DNA of 64,000 bases from Liopterus haemorrhoidalis (GCA_963971575.1 OZ020616.1:12323934-12387933), one strand, 5' to 3'; positions 10,416 through 20,319 are shown, counted from the stretch's first letter. Notes: generated by a model from the letters alone, not told the origin. Numbers and translations: made by a program.

Positions 10416-11591
10416 TAGTCGGATTGGTGATAGGTGACTGTTACATGTATGTATCAAGTAGTGCATTCGTATAATAATCTAGTTACCATTTTTCAGTGAT
10501 TTTAAAAATGTTTTTTGTTATTTGTCTTAGCTGTCAATGTCTGTTAATAATATTAATTAATGGAGCCAATTATTAAATTCACAAACTTTAATTTTAAATC
10601 TGCTGGAATATTTTAGTTTCAAAAAAGAGAACAATGGGCCACTTATTTCTCTATCTTGTGTCCATCAAAGAGTAGCAGCTGCCTTAAAGATTTCGGAATC
10701 AACAATTCGTAGAATTATAAAATGTAATAAATCTCTAACTTCTCACTAACAAAATCACGAGAAAACGAAGGAAATTAAAATTTGAACCAGTTTATTTTAT
10801 TGATACATTGGCACAAACGTATGGTCATGAAGTACTAAGATTACCTCCTTATCACTGCCAGTTTAACTCCATTGAACTAATTTGGGGCATAACAAAAAAT
10901 TATTATGATAGACATATTGGTCAAAACGGATATAGTGATAACGAAGTTTTTAAAAAGGGGCAAGTAACCTGTGATCAAACTAGTTGTGAAACTTGGGCAA
11001 AATCTGTTAAAAAAATCGAAAATTTAATAAATGAATGGTGGGAAAGGGAAAGGATTGTTGATGATATTAATCCAATAATAATAAATACAAGAAATGACAG
11101 CGATAGTTCAGATGACGACGATATCATGCATTACAGTGAAAAATTAAAAAAAAATAAAAATAAACATTTAAATACAACTTGTAGCAATATATTATATGAA
11201 TAAATATATTTTTACTTAATAATTTATTACTTTGTACTTAGTGGAAACATAAAAATTTAATTTAATTAAACAACAAATTATAATCCAAAATTTACGTATG
11301 AATATAAGTTTTTCCTTATTTATAATTATTACCTTAAAATTAATTATTTTGTTTGTTTGAGTACTGCTGTGAATTTATTTTCGGCTCTAATTAGTAAAGA
11401 TCACGAATCATGCCGTTACTTTCTGATGTTTTGTTTTTTATTAAAATAATTTGGAAGGTTAGTTGTCAACTTGCGTCACTATACGTTACTATGGGTATGC
11501 AAATAATTATAATGATATAGACAGAGAAAGCATATAGTATTGTATATAGATACTTGTAGCAACGAACAGTCACCTATCAGCAATCCGACTA
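10416..11591 (+). mobile_element. Tc1/mariner-superfamily element, internally deleted
   Basis: The ends are TAGTCGGATTG and CAATCCGACTA, with inverted similarity continuing through 'ATAGGTGACTGTT' (one mismatch) for about 25 bp. Comparison with the empty site in M3 at about 40980 shows a TA duplication. It carries an HTH fragment and a transposase C-terminus. Confidence 0.75.
10808..11203 (+). pseudogene. DDE transposase C-terminal fragment (Tc1/mariner superfamily)
   Basis: Open for 131 codons. 'HEVLRLPPYHCQFNSIELIW' is the third catalytic region (the E of SIELIW would be the catalytic acid). It is followed by a WAKSVKKIE...EWWERE segment and an acidic Ser/Asp-rich tail. Upstream, about 10665-10720 in another frame encodes an HTH-like 'HQRVAAALKISESTIRRIIK', then stops. 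The middle with the first two catalytic acids is missing, so the element is non-autonomous. Confidence 0.7.
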
Positions 11592-11841
11592 TATTTAGAC
11601 TTTAATTTATATTCTTGGCGTAGATTTTATGGAGAAAATTCTCCATGTAATTTGTTTTTACCCAGTTATATATTTTTTAGGTTATCTGACATATAAATAT
11701 TTTTTGACACTTGACAATTAACAGATTAAGATACAGGACTAATGTGCGGCCAAAAGATAGCCTAGCTGATAGTGCCCAAAGAAGAAGTTATTGATATAAT
11801 TTTTAGACCTTCATATATACATATATTTTTAATTTTTATAA

Positions 11842-11955
11842 CGCATGCAAAAGTATATAAATCTTAAAGGCGAATATTTTGAAAAGCAATAGAACAGTTT
11901 GTTAAAAAAAATTCTTTCTTCGTTTTTGTAAAAACTTAAAAGGTTAAGATCTGCC
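11842..11955 (+). repeat. mariner 3'-end fragment
   Basis: 'CGCATGCAAAAGTATATAAA' and the following GGCGAATATTTTGAAAA match the ends of the mariner copies at 37420-37460 and (inverted) 6840-6870. Only about 110 bp remain. Confidence 0.6.
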
Positions 11956-12267
11956 TTGGAGAAACGGATATGGACCCGGATACGGATTTTTATGTTTTTC
12001 GGATCATCCGCGGATACGGAGCTCCGGCACACGGGAACCGGTGAGTTTATCGAAAATCAATTTATCGAAAGCAATTTTATCGAAAATCAGTTTATCGAAT
12101 TCAAATTTATCGAAAGCAAATTTATCCAAATCAAGTTTATCGAAAGCTAGTTTATCGAAAGCTAGTTAATTGAATGCTCAATTTATCGAATGGCATGTCT
12201 ATCGAAAATTGATTGTTGAATTATTTCGGTAGGAATTAATAATGAAAGAAATTTCATTGAAGATTTA

Positions 12268-12500
12268 CACCGAGCGAAGCGAGCTACCTGTCTTTTAGTT
12301 TAATGACAAAACACTATCTTAGGTTAGGTTAGTAAGGGTTTGGTTAGAAGAAGCCGAGCGAAGCGAGCTACCCATCTTCTAGTTTAATACCCATCTTCTA
12401 GTTTAATAACAAAACACTATCTTAGATTAGGTTAGGTTGATAAGGGTTTGGTTAGAAGAAGCCGAGCGAAGCGAGCTACCCATCTTCTAGTTTAATGACA
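12268..12500. repeat. Tandem block containing 'CCGAGCGAAGCGAGCTACC'
   Basis: Three units of about 100 bp with 'GAGCGAAGCGAGCTACC', 'CATCTTCTAGTTTAAT' and 'GGGTTTGGTTAGAAGAAGCC' lie at about 12270, 12353 and 12460. Non-coding. Confidence 0.7.
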
Positions 12501-12666
12501 AAACAAACTCACACTAACATAACAATGCCGCGGTATGACGCGGTGTGACACATACGCAGTTGCGTAGGTACCTATTCCCTAGATATATCGAAAACTTATA
12601 TTGTATATTAAGTTTTTTTTTTTTTATATAAGTAAGAAAATTTGTTTTTTATGAAATAACATAATA

Positions 12667-13482
12667 AAGTCTGTTCCAAACGGTTAGGCGGAACTAGATT
12701 TTGGAATCTAGTTACTTTCATCGTTTAAATAGTGCTTTTCAGCCGTTTTGTTTAAGCTTTGTAAATCCTACTTACAATAAACATTTTTTGGTTAAGGTTA
12801 ATATCATTTTAAAATGTCATTTTCTTTATATTTTGATTTTTTGTGTAATTCTTAATACAAATTTCCCATTTATTTATTTTTTTGTCATTAAAATATGTAA
12901 AAAAATAATTTAATTTTGACATATGTCATTCGTTTCCATGGTATCTTTGTTGGAATTTTAAATTTTGACATTCCAACGTGAAAAATGAAAAAACCCAAGC
13001 TAGGTCCCTTCTCGTGACAACCTACAGTCTGTTCCAAACGGTTAGGCGGAACTAAATGAGAATTTCGTTCTTTTAGGTTGTCACGAGAAGGGACCTTGCT
13101 TGGGTTATTTCATTTTTCACGTTGGGATGACAAAATTTAAAATTCCAACAATGAAACCATGGAAACGAATGACATATGTCAAAATTAAATATTTTTTTTA
13201 CGTATTTTAATGACAAAAAAATAAATAAATGGGAAATTTGTATTAAGAATGACACAAAAAATCAAAATATAAAGAAAATTACATTTTAAAATGATATTAA
13301 CCTTAACCAAAAAATATTTATTGTAAGTATGATTTACAAAGCTTAAACAAAACGGCCGAAAGGCACGATTTAAACGATGAAAGTAACTAGATTGCAAAAT
13401 CTAGTTCCGCTTAACCGTTTGGAACAGACTGTAAAAGAACGAAATTCCCATTTAGTTCCGCCCAACTGTTTGGAACAGACTT
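12667..13482. mobile_element. M1 MITE copy 3, split by copy 4
   Basis: The left portion is 12667-13024 and the right portion is 13434-13482. The first base of the left end has mutated (AAGTCTGTTCC). Another M1 is inserted at an internal TA ('GACAACCTA'). Confidence 0.8.
13025..13431. mobile_element. M1 MITE copy 4, nested in copy 3
   Basis: Complete CAGTCTGTTCC ends, 407 bp, in opposite orientation to the host copy. TA is duplicated at 13023-13024 and 13432-13433. Confidence 0.85.
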
Positions 13483-13545
13483 TATTACTAAGCATTTTCG
13501 ATAAATGGCACATTCGATAAATTGAGTATTCATAAAATTGATTTT

Positions 13546-13935
13546 CGATAAATTTGCTTTCGATAAATTTGCTTTCGATAAATTTGCTTTCGATAAATTT
13601 GCTTTCGATAAATTTGCTTTCGATAAATTTGCTTTCGATAAATTTGCTTTCGATAAATTTGCTTTCGATAAATTTGCTTTCGATAAATTTGCTTTCGATA
13701 AATTTGCTTTCGATAAATTTGCTTTCGATAAATTTGCTTTCGATAAATTGATTTTCGATAAATTGATTTTCGATAAATTGATTTTCGATAAATTGATTTT
13801 CGATAAATTGATTTTCGATAAATTGATTTTCGATAAATTGATTTTCGATAAATTGATTTTTGATAAATTGATTTTCGATAAATTGATTTTCGATAAATTG
13901 ATTTTTGATAAATTGATTTTCGATAAATTGACCTA
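13546..13935. repeat. 15-bp minisatellite, two variant blocks
   Basis: About 13 near-perfect units of CGATAAATTTGCTTT (13546-13740) are followed by about 13 units of CGATAAATTGATTTT (13741-13935). The unit length is a multiple of three, so long frames are open on both strands; these are not genes. Confidence 0.95.
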
Positions 13936-13992
13936 TAATCCCGGCACTCCACTAGTGAGAATGCACATTTCATAATATTTTGACAATTTTAT

Positions 13993-14514
13993 TTAAAAAT
14001 ACAAATATAAACCAAACATATACAATAAACCTGCAAAAGGCTGTATTCGAAAACCGTCGCTAGGTTTAGGACTGGTATCGTTAAGCCGAAGTAAATGACC
14101 CACAAACGACACGGGAACCATGTATTTTATAAACAAATTTGAAATGACTTGACTAGGATTATCTTGGGATGTTGAATTAATGTGCTTAGTAACCCAATGT
14201 GACATGTCACTTTTATGTCTTGATCGAAAAAGTATAAATCTTTTCGTCCTTGCAAGGTTTTTAGACTTGATCTTGTCGTGATATTTGCCAAATAAGTTGA
14301 TGATTCTTAAAATTTTGACATCTTCATACAAAGGCTTTATGTTTTTATTTATCTCTTCTTCTTTTACTGTTTCTGTTTTGCTTCCATTTAGACTTCCTTT
14401 TAAGTTATTTTTGCTATATAAAAGATTTTGTTCCCAAAAATCCTCAGAATGGTCATGTTTTAGACTTAAAATGGTACTGAATAAAATTGTACTTAAAATT
14501 ATAATTAATTTCAT
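13993..14514 (-). CDS. Small secreted protein with RTKR site and hydrophobic C-tail
   Basis: Intronless 173-residue ORF with an ATG at 14514. Residues 1-17 (MKLIIILSTILFSTILS) are a signal peptide. A basic RTKR site lies mid-protein, followed by FILF. An NST sequon is present. The C-terminus GLLYMFGLYLYF is hydrophobic and suits a GPI signal or membrane tail. It has no cysteines. Weak similarity to the 9676-10125 product covers the RxKR region, a W, 'DNP' and 'M-V/L-P'. No known family is recognised. It sits just beyond the foldback-like element and carries no transposon motif. An RFX/X-box-like palindrome lies about 95 bp upstream. Confidence 0.55.
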   Translation of the reverse strand: MKLIIILSTILFSTILSLKHDHSEDFWEQNLLYSKNNLKGSLNGSKTETVKEEEINKNIKPLYEDVKILRIINLFGKYHDKIKSKNLARTKRFILFRSRHKSDMSHWVTKHINSTSQDNPSQVISNLFIKYMVPVSFVGHLLRLNDTSPKPSDGFRIQPFAGLLYMFGLYLYF

Positions 14515-14608
14515 GACTCTGGAATTTTAAAAATTAAATTAAATTTACAAAATTTGACATTTGTCACGACATTTTAATAAATATTCATATTTGAACTAAA
14601 TGATTTTT

Positions 14609-14622
14609 GTAACTATAGAAAC
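14609..14622 (-). promoter_or_regulatory. X-box-like (RFX) palindrome upstream of 14514 gene
   Basis: Minus strand GTTTCTATAGTTAC matches 12 of 14 positions of the RFX consensus GTNRCC-AT-RGYAAC. Inferred from motif only. Confidence 0.35.
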
Positions 14623-14703
14623 TTCCATTCAACCTTTCTTCAAATTGGGGTTTATTTTTCATTTAATATGTAATACGTAACTAAACGGGATGTTCATTTT
14701 GAA

Positions 14704-15302
<599 letters not shown>

Positions 15303-15640
15303 GTGCAAATTATGAAAATTCGCCCATGATATGGAGAGAAGTTGTGATTAAATCTAAGCGGGATAAGAGGGGATATAAAAGATCTGCTTTGGTGAGAAGA
15401 AAACCAAGGCTTTCTTGGAAGAAGAGGTTGAATTTGACCGTAGTATGATCCTTTGTGTTGTAGAGAATCTATGTATTCTTGTTGCCATTGGTTGTATATG
15501 GAAGATTTGAAGGTTGACATAATCTCATTACTGTCTAGAGGAATATTTAAGAGGGAGCCATTTACAGCTGCTTCTTTGGGTAGAAGATCGACTTCGATGT
15601 TGAACTCAAAATCTGAGTGGCCTTTAATCCACCATATTTT
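15303..15640 (-). pseudogene. Non-LTR retrotransposon RNase H region (Jockey-like)
   Basis: The minus-strand frame reads IWWIKGHSDFEFN...EAAVNG, matching the RNase H 'W-x-K/P-GH-x-G/F-x-N-x-x-A-D' signature. It is followed by a 'W...HKGSYYGQIQPLLPRKPWF' segment and LRFNHN, the usual continuation in Jockey-group ORF2. The catalytic D after the GH motif is changed (VDLLPKEAA keeps only part). It is a truncated fragment fused to Rep-A at 15302. Confidence 0.65.
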
Positions 15641-15995
15641 TAAGTTAAGGTTAATATCATTATAAAATGTCATTTTCAGTATATTTATTTTATTTGTCTT
15701 TAAAATATGTTCATTCAGGGATAATAGGACGGGTTTAAACGTCACACTGATTGCATTGATATCTATGACCGACGGTCTAGAAATGGAAAACTTACCTTCT
15801 CTGCCCCTTATACGCCTATCTAGGCGTTGGAAACCTATTATTTATTATTTATTTATTTAAAATATGTCATATTTTTCATAAAGGTCATTCGTTTCCATGG
15901 TTTCACTGTTAAAATTTCAAATTTTCACGTGCCAACGTGAAAAATTAAATAACCCAAGCAAAGCCCCACGAAATTCCCATTTAGTTCCACCTTAA
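15638..15995. mobile_element. Degenerate M1-like MITE (copy 9)
   Basis: It shares 'AGGTTAATATCATT', 'CATTCGTTTCCATGGTTTCA' and 'ATTCCCATTTAGTTCC' with M1, but both ends are eroded. A 140-bp retroposon-like unit is inserted inside. Confidence 0.6.
15714..15855 (+). mobile_element. Retroposon-like unit with (TTTA)n tail and 11-bp TSD
   Basis: It is flanked by TTAAAATATGT on each side within the M1-like copy. It contains 'AATAGGACGGG', 'CTTACCTTCTCTGCCCC' and 'GCCTATCTAGGCGTTGG', and ends in TTATTTATTTATTT. The same unit is at 6450-6625. There is no coding region. SINE or LINE-tail origin is unresolved. Confidence 0.6.
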
Positions 15996-16045
15996 TATTT
16001 GAAGTCATCATCATCAAGCCTTGTCCATCATCGGGTGATTTTGGA

Positions 16046-16880
16046 CTGCCTCTAAAAAGAGCATAGGCTGTCAATAAAATTTCTCCATCTAACTCGTCTA
16101 TCTGCCATAGGCTTCAAGTCGGTGATGTTGTTATAAATTCTTTTGTCTTGGTTTTGAGAGCTCCATGCATTTATTTCTAGCAGGGTTGAGCGACGCCAGG
16201 TGTTCTTGGGTCGCCCTCTACGCCTACTGCCCTGAGGGTTGTATGCTAGTGCATAGCGACACACTTCGCTAGGAGCCCTTCGAAGAGTGTGCCCTAACCA
16301 ACCATACTTTCTTCTTTTTATTTGCAAATTAATGTCCATTTGACCAGTTCTTTCTCCCAATTCTACGTTTGATATTCTACGTGGCCAATAAATGCGAAGA
16401 ATTCGTCGAAGACATCGATTTACAAATACTCGCACTCTTCTCTTGATAGCTTCTGTTACGAACCAAGTCTCGCAGCCGTACAGAAGAACTGACGTCACGC
16501 ATGCCCTGAATATGGTAGTTTTCGTGGAAGTACTGTAGATCGCAGAATTCCATACACGGCTAAGTTGGATAAATGCGCCTCTCGCTTTGCGTATTCTGCT
16601 TTCCACATCTAAATCCGCGCCACCGTCCACAGACACAACACTCCCCAAGTACTGGAAATCATCCACACGCTCGATTTGATGGTTACCGAGCAGTAAAGGT
16701 CTATCGGTTTCTGCATTTATCCGCATTTCTTTTGTCTTGGAGCTATTGATTTTCAATCCAACTTTTGCAGATTCAATCGTGAGGTCATTTAGTTTGACGT
16801 ACTGGGAATTATTTTGAATCTCGGAGTAACGGGTAATCAGCCCATTGACTCCAAAGCCTGGTGGTGGGGCTGCCACCTGA
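16046..16880 (-). pseudogene. RTE-like reverse transcriptase C-terminal portion
   Basis: An open frame of about 274 codons starts mid-domain. It reads KINSSKTKEMRI, then DDFQYLGSVVSVDGGADLDV, RACVTSVLLYGCETW and RRILRIYWPRRISN. Then come YGWLGHTLRR, and SRRRGRPKNTWRR before the stop near 16052. This order is the RT thumb and C-terminus common to RTE-group and 'endonuclease-reverse transcriptase' elements. The endonuclease and RT palm are missing. The 3' end shows 'TCATCATCATC' at about 16005, a microsatellite-like tail typical of RTE. Joined to a GC-rich leader at 16950-17590, suggesting internal deletion. Confidence 0.8.
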
Positions 16881-16949
16881 GCCCCCAGGCAGGCATACTA
16901 TTTAGAAGATAATAGTAGAAAAGAAATGAAATAATGAGATACTGATTCT

Positions 16950-17590
16950 TATATTGCTACGCGAATCAGAGTCTGAAGTACAAGAGTTGGGTCAAGTTCG
17001 TCCCGACAGGAAAGTTGAGAGAAAGGAGGGTGACACAGAAAGAGGAAGTAAAGTCACGCTCTGTCAGTGCCTCTCCACCAGATGTGAGGTGGCACGATTT
17101 ATTGTCGAGGTTCTCTCCTCTAGATCCGATGGTTTTGGTCACCTGGCCACTATCAACGCAAGGTCAGGAGTGGGCGGGCTGACGGGTACACCACGAGAAG
17201 GACGCATCTGTAGATACGTGACCTGAACACCACGGAGTTGAACACACCTCAGTGTGTTCTTTTCCGTGAGGTGGTGTTCCGGTACTCCCATTCGGTCTTG
17301 AGCCTAAGCTCCTAGGACGACTATGTTGTCCCTGTGACCAGCTCTCCTAACAGGGTCATCCTGCGAATGACAACGGGCAGCGGGCGTCTATCTCGTGTTT
17401 TCGGGCTTCGACCTGTTTCACGAGGTTAGCCAGCCCGAATACAAGGCGTTCCTATCGAAGACACTCATGGTTTTAAGCACGGTTCTTCGAGGCGTCGCCA
17501 GGTGACAATTAGCTTACCCGCACTCTCCGGATGCGAGTGTCTATAACCCGACCTTTGAGTTACCGCGATGTTTCCGCAAACGATCCCGCC
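16950..17590 (-). other. GC-rich, structured leader-like segment
   Basis: It is markedly more GC-rich than its surroundings and has no long conserved frame on the minus strand. It contains a strong hairpin at 17228-17276 (CACCACGGAG... paired with ...GAGGTGGTG, inner GAACACAC/GTGTGTTC). Its position and composition fit the 5' UTR of the RTE-type element next to it, but this is inference. Confidence 0.35.
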
Positions 17591-17719
17591 TTTTAAGTAG
17601 CCTTTAGTAATTAAATATATTGTAATATAATTAAATATGTATATAGTAATTTTTAACATTTGAATGAAATTTTGATCATTTTTTTTAGCAAAAGCTAGCA
17701 AAAAATGGAAACTCGTATA

Positions 17720-17820
17720 ATCTGTCTCAATTTGTAATACGAAACTAGATCTGGTTACTTTAGTGACTGTTGTGGTGTTAATAGACTTTTGTAGAATCAT
17801 GTGAACTTGTAAATCTGGCT
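17720..17820 (+). repeat. Unoccupied target of M3 (repeat shared with 40.75/41.44 kb)
   Basis: 'TAATCTGTCTCAATTTGTAA', ACGAAACTAGATCTGG and TTAGTGACTGTTGTGG match the two flanks of the intact M3 at 40750-40779 and 41436-41480. Here the site is uninterrupted. Confidence 0.75.
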
Positions 17821-18002
17821 TTTAAAAGTATGGTTAAGTTTCATCATATTGAGGTTTTTACTAAATTGACATGTCAAATATTTTGAATGTATATATTAAT
17901 ATTTATTTCATCAAACTTTCGCTTATTACTCGTATAATAGTAAAAAAATATTACGATTATCAATGAAATATCGTGATAAAATATAAAAAACAGATATACA
18001 TA

Positions 18003-18408
18003 CAGTCTGTTCCAAACGGTTAAGCGGAACAAGATTTTGCAATCTAGTTACTTTCATCGTTTAAATCGTGCCTTTCGGCCGTTTTGTTTAAGCTTTGTAA
18101 ATCATACTTACAATAAACATTTTTTGGTTAAGGTTAATATCATTTTAAAATGTAATTTTCTCTATATTTTGATTTTTTGTGTCATTCTTAATACAAATTT
18201 CCCATTTATTTATTTTTTTGTCATTAAAATATCTAAAAAAATATTTAATTTTGACATATGTCATTCGTTTCCATGGTTTCATAGTTGGAATTTTAAATTT
18301 TGACATCCCAACGTGAAAAATGAAATAACCCAAGCATGGTCCCTTCTCGTGACAACCTAAAAGAACTAAATTCCCATTTAGTTCCGCTTAACCGTTTGGA
18401 ACAGACTG
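18003..18408. mobile_element. M1 MITE copy 5
   Basis: Complete CAGTCTGTTCC ends with flanking TA, 406 bp. To the right (18411-18465 and 18466-18620) lie eroded M1-related ends, including 'GTAACTAGAATTGAAAATCT' and 'CGTTTGGAATAACC'. Confidence 0.85.
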
Positions 18409-18677
18409 TAGAAAAATAAAAATATCATTTAGTTCCGCTTAAGCGTTTGGAATAGCCTATAAAGTCTGTTTATTTTATTTAAGCAGATCTACATTTTGAA
18501 AACTAATAACTTTTAACGTTCCAATGAAATTTCTGGTAAAAAATTATCAAAAGCCTCACTTGATCTGTAAAAGTAACTAGAATTGAAAATCTAGTTCTGC
18601 CAAAACGTTTGGAATAACCTTTAGTCAACTATCGATGCGAATTTTGTACTAGAAAGAAGAAGAAGCGAGTTCTTCTT

Positions 18678-18785
18678 GTAACCATAACAACATACTAATA
18701 TGTCACTATATTAAACAGAAATATTTTTTCTATAGCAACATACAAACAAGTCAAAATTTTAAAATATTTTTGTAACTGTAGCAAT
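18678..18785 (+). promoter_or_regulatory. Three X-box-like (RFX) motifs upstream of the 506-aa gene
   Basis: GTAACCATAACAAC (18678-18691, 13/14 to GTNRCCATRGYAAC), TTTTCTATAGCAAC (18726-18739, 12/14) and GTAACTGTAGCAAT (18772-18785, 11/14) all lie within 121 bp of the ATG. RFX factors bind such imperfect palindromes. Function here is inferred. Confidence 0.45.
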
Positions 18786-18798
18786 ATTCTAAATCAAA

Positions 18799-20319
18799 AT
18801 GTGGCAAAAATTACTGATTTTCTCAATACTATTTTACCACATTTCTAATTCTTCCACCGAATATATATACTTTCAAAATGAGGACTTAGACAATGCTGGA
18901 AGAGAAAATGTACATTTAAGAAACGTCAATGAGAATTTTCGAGAAAACGAACCACAAATAGAAGATCCAGTCTTAAATTTATTGGTAAATGGCGCAGGTA
19001 AAAATGAACAAACGAATTTAAATGAAAACTTGGCAGTAAATACTGAAAAAAAATTGGAAAATGAACAGAAAAACGAACAGGTGTTAGAGGGTGATAAAAT
19101 AATGAGTTCAAATGAGAACTTGGAAGTGAATAATGAAGATAATTTGGGAAGTGAACAGATAACCGAAAAAGCATTAGAGGGTGATAAAGCGACAGAAAGA
19201 TTAGAAGAAGAAAAAGGGGGAGAAATAATAAAAACACCAGTAATTAATAAAACTAAAAATCTGGCGCACGAGATAAATATTTCAAAAACACTAAATGTGC
19301 CAATTACTCCTATTCAAAATATGGCTGCCGAATTTTCCAATATGGCGAACCAAACAGAAGTTAAAAATTTGCTATTATTTTTCAACAAAAAGTTCTTAAA
19401 TGACGTACTAAACATTGATGAAAATTTAGTCAATATTTGGAGTGAAATAATGCAAGACTTCGCTGGCCAAATAAATAATATCGTCGATGGAAATTTGGAA
19501 AATTTGAAAAATGAAAATAACCAACCTTTAAACGTATCTTTTGATTTTAAATTTATAATAAAAATGTCCCCTGATAGCGAAAATAATGAAACAGTAGTTG
19601 AACCAAAAATTTATGAAGAAAATGAACAAACAAATCATACTAAAAATTCTCTTGAAGCAAAGTATTTAAAAGATATTTTTGAAGATTTTTGGTCAGCAAA
19701 TAACTATCAGTTTTTAATAGACACCCTTAAAGACTTGAAAACAGTATTACAGAATCAAAATCAAAGTTATATCAATGATTTCTTGATTAATATGAAAGAC
19801 ATTAATCAAAATATACAAAATGGATTACAAAGTAATAATTCTAAAGAACCAACAGAAACTACTCAAGAAGAAAAAGATATTACAGTTAAAGAATCCAATA
19901 TTAATACCAATAAAACTAAAAATTTTGAAGGTTATGAAAAACTTCACTTACTATCATTTTCGAAAAAAATAGATAATTATGATTTCAACAAATTCATATC
20001 ACTTTTGTCTGGTTTTATGGAGAATTTAAAAAATAAAATGCCAATTGAATATGTAAGTAACAAATTTAATGAAACAATTAATGAATTTGTGGATAGAATT
20101 ACAAAAATGGATAATTCTGAAAAAGAAGAAATAGCAAAATTTGAATTCTTAATCACTCAGGGTAATGCTACAGATACTAAAGATAATGTAAAACTAATGG
20201 AAGGAGAAACAGAAGAAAGTTTGGTGGAAATGGGACCATTTTTGAATGAACAGAAGTATGAAGAATTGGAAAAAAAGAATATTCAACAACTTGAAGACCG
20301 CAAAAAAATAAAAAAATAA
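18799..20319 (+). CDS. Secreted cysteine-free, Asn/Glu/Lys-rich protein of 506 aa
   Basis: Intronless, ATG at 18799, stop at 20317-20319 overlapping an AATAAA-type signal. Residues 1-19 (MWQKLLIFSILFYHISNSS) are a signal peptide. It has no cysteine after it, many N-x-S/T sequons, and low-complexity acidic text. Residues ~75-128 hold a tandem duplication of about 26 residues, each beginning NENL and ending LEGDK. Three helical segments (LLLFFNKKFLNDVL, LKDIFEDFWSANN, SKKIDNYDFNKFIS) may be diverged repeats. There is no transmembrane segment or C-tail. I recognise no family. A secreted structural or fluid protein is possible. The frame is long, free of transposon motifs, and preceded by three X-box-like sites, so a real gene is likely. 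Confidence 0.7.
   Translation: MWQKLLIFSILFYHISNSSTEYIYFQNEDLDNAGRENVHLRNVNENFRENEPQIEDPVLNLLVNGAGKNEQTNLNENLAVNTEKKLENEQKNEQVLEGDKIMSSNENLEVNNEDNLGSEQITEKALEGDKATERLEEEKGGEIIKTPVINKTKNLAHEINISKTLNVPITPIQNMAAEFSNMANQTEVKNLLLFFNKKFLNDVLNIDENLVNIWSEIMQDFAGQINNIVDGNLENLKNENNQPLNVSFDFKFIIKMSPDSENNETVVEPKIYEENEQTNHTKNSLEAKYLKDIFEDFWSANNYQFLIDTLKDLKTVLQNQNQSYINDFLINMKDINQNIQNGLQSNNSKEPTETTQEEKDITVKESNINTNKTKNFEGYEKLHLLSFSKKIDNYDFNKFISLLSGFMENLKNKMPIEYVSNKFNETINEFVDRITKMDNSEKEEIAKFEFLITQGNATDTKDNVKLMEGETEESLVEMGPFLNEQKYEELEKKNIQQLEDRKKIKK

Larger units (their letters stand above)
10244..11838. mobile_element. M3 MITE copy interrupted by a Tc1-like element
   Basis: The left part matches M3 from 'AGAAAAATGTGTGTAAG' to 'ATTTACATA'. 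The right part resumes with 'TTTAGACTTTAATTTATATT' at 11594 and runs to 'CATATATTTTTAATTTTTAT'. A 1.2-kb element separates the halves. Confidence 0.7.
12035..13940. mobile_element. Foldback-like element with inverted arrays of short tandem repeats
   Basis: Its left part (12046-12210) is degenerate tandem 'TTTATCGAAAgcaa' units. Its right part (13496-13937) is a long array of the inverse 'CGATAAATTTGC' unit. Arms made of tandem subrepeats in opposite orientation are the hallmark of foldback elements. Between them lie a 'GAGCGAAGCGAGC' repeat block and two M1 MITEs. No transposase is seen. Element boundaries are approximate. Confidence 0.5.

Noticed and set aside
13546..13935. CRISPR-like array
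   Set aside because: Units are contiguous without spacers, 15 bp long, and the genome is eukaryotic.
13530..13975. Long open frames on both strands (IYRKS- and FDKFA-type repeats)
   Set aside because: They result from a 15-bp tandem repeat, whose unit is a multiple of three; no start context or complexity.
16954..17226. 90-codon plus-strand frame
   Set aside because: It lies in the GC-rich leader-like segment opposite the RTE fragment, with no recognisable motif.
18037..18303. Recurring 60-88 codon frame (begins QSSYFHRLNRAF) in M1 copies
   Set aside because: It is the interior of a non-coding MITE; it is broken in several copies and begins inside the terminal repeat.
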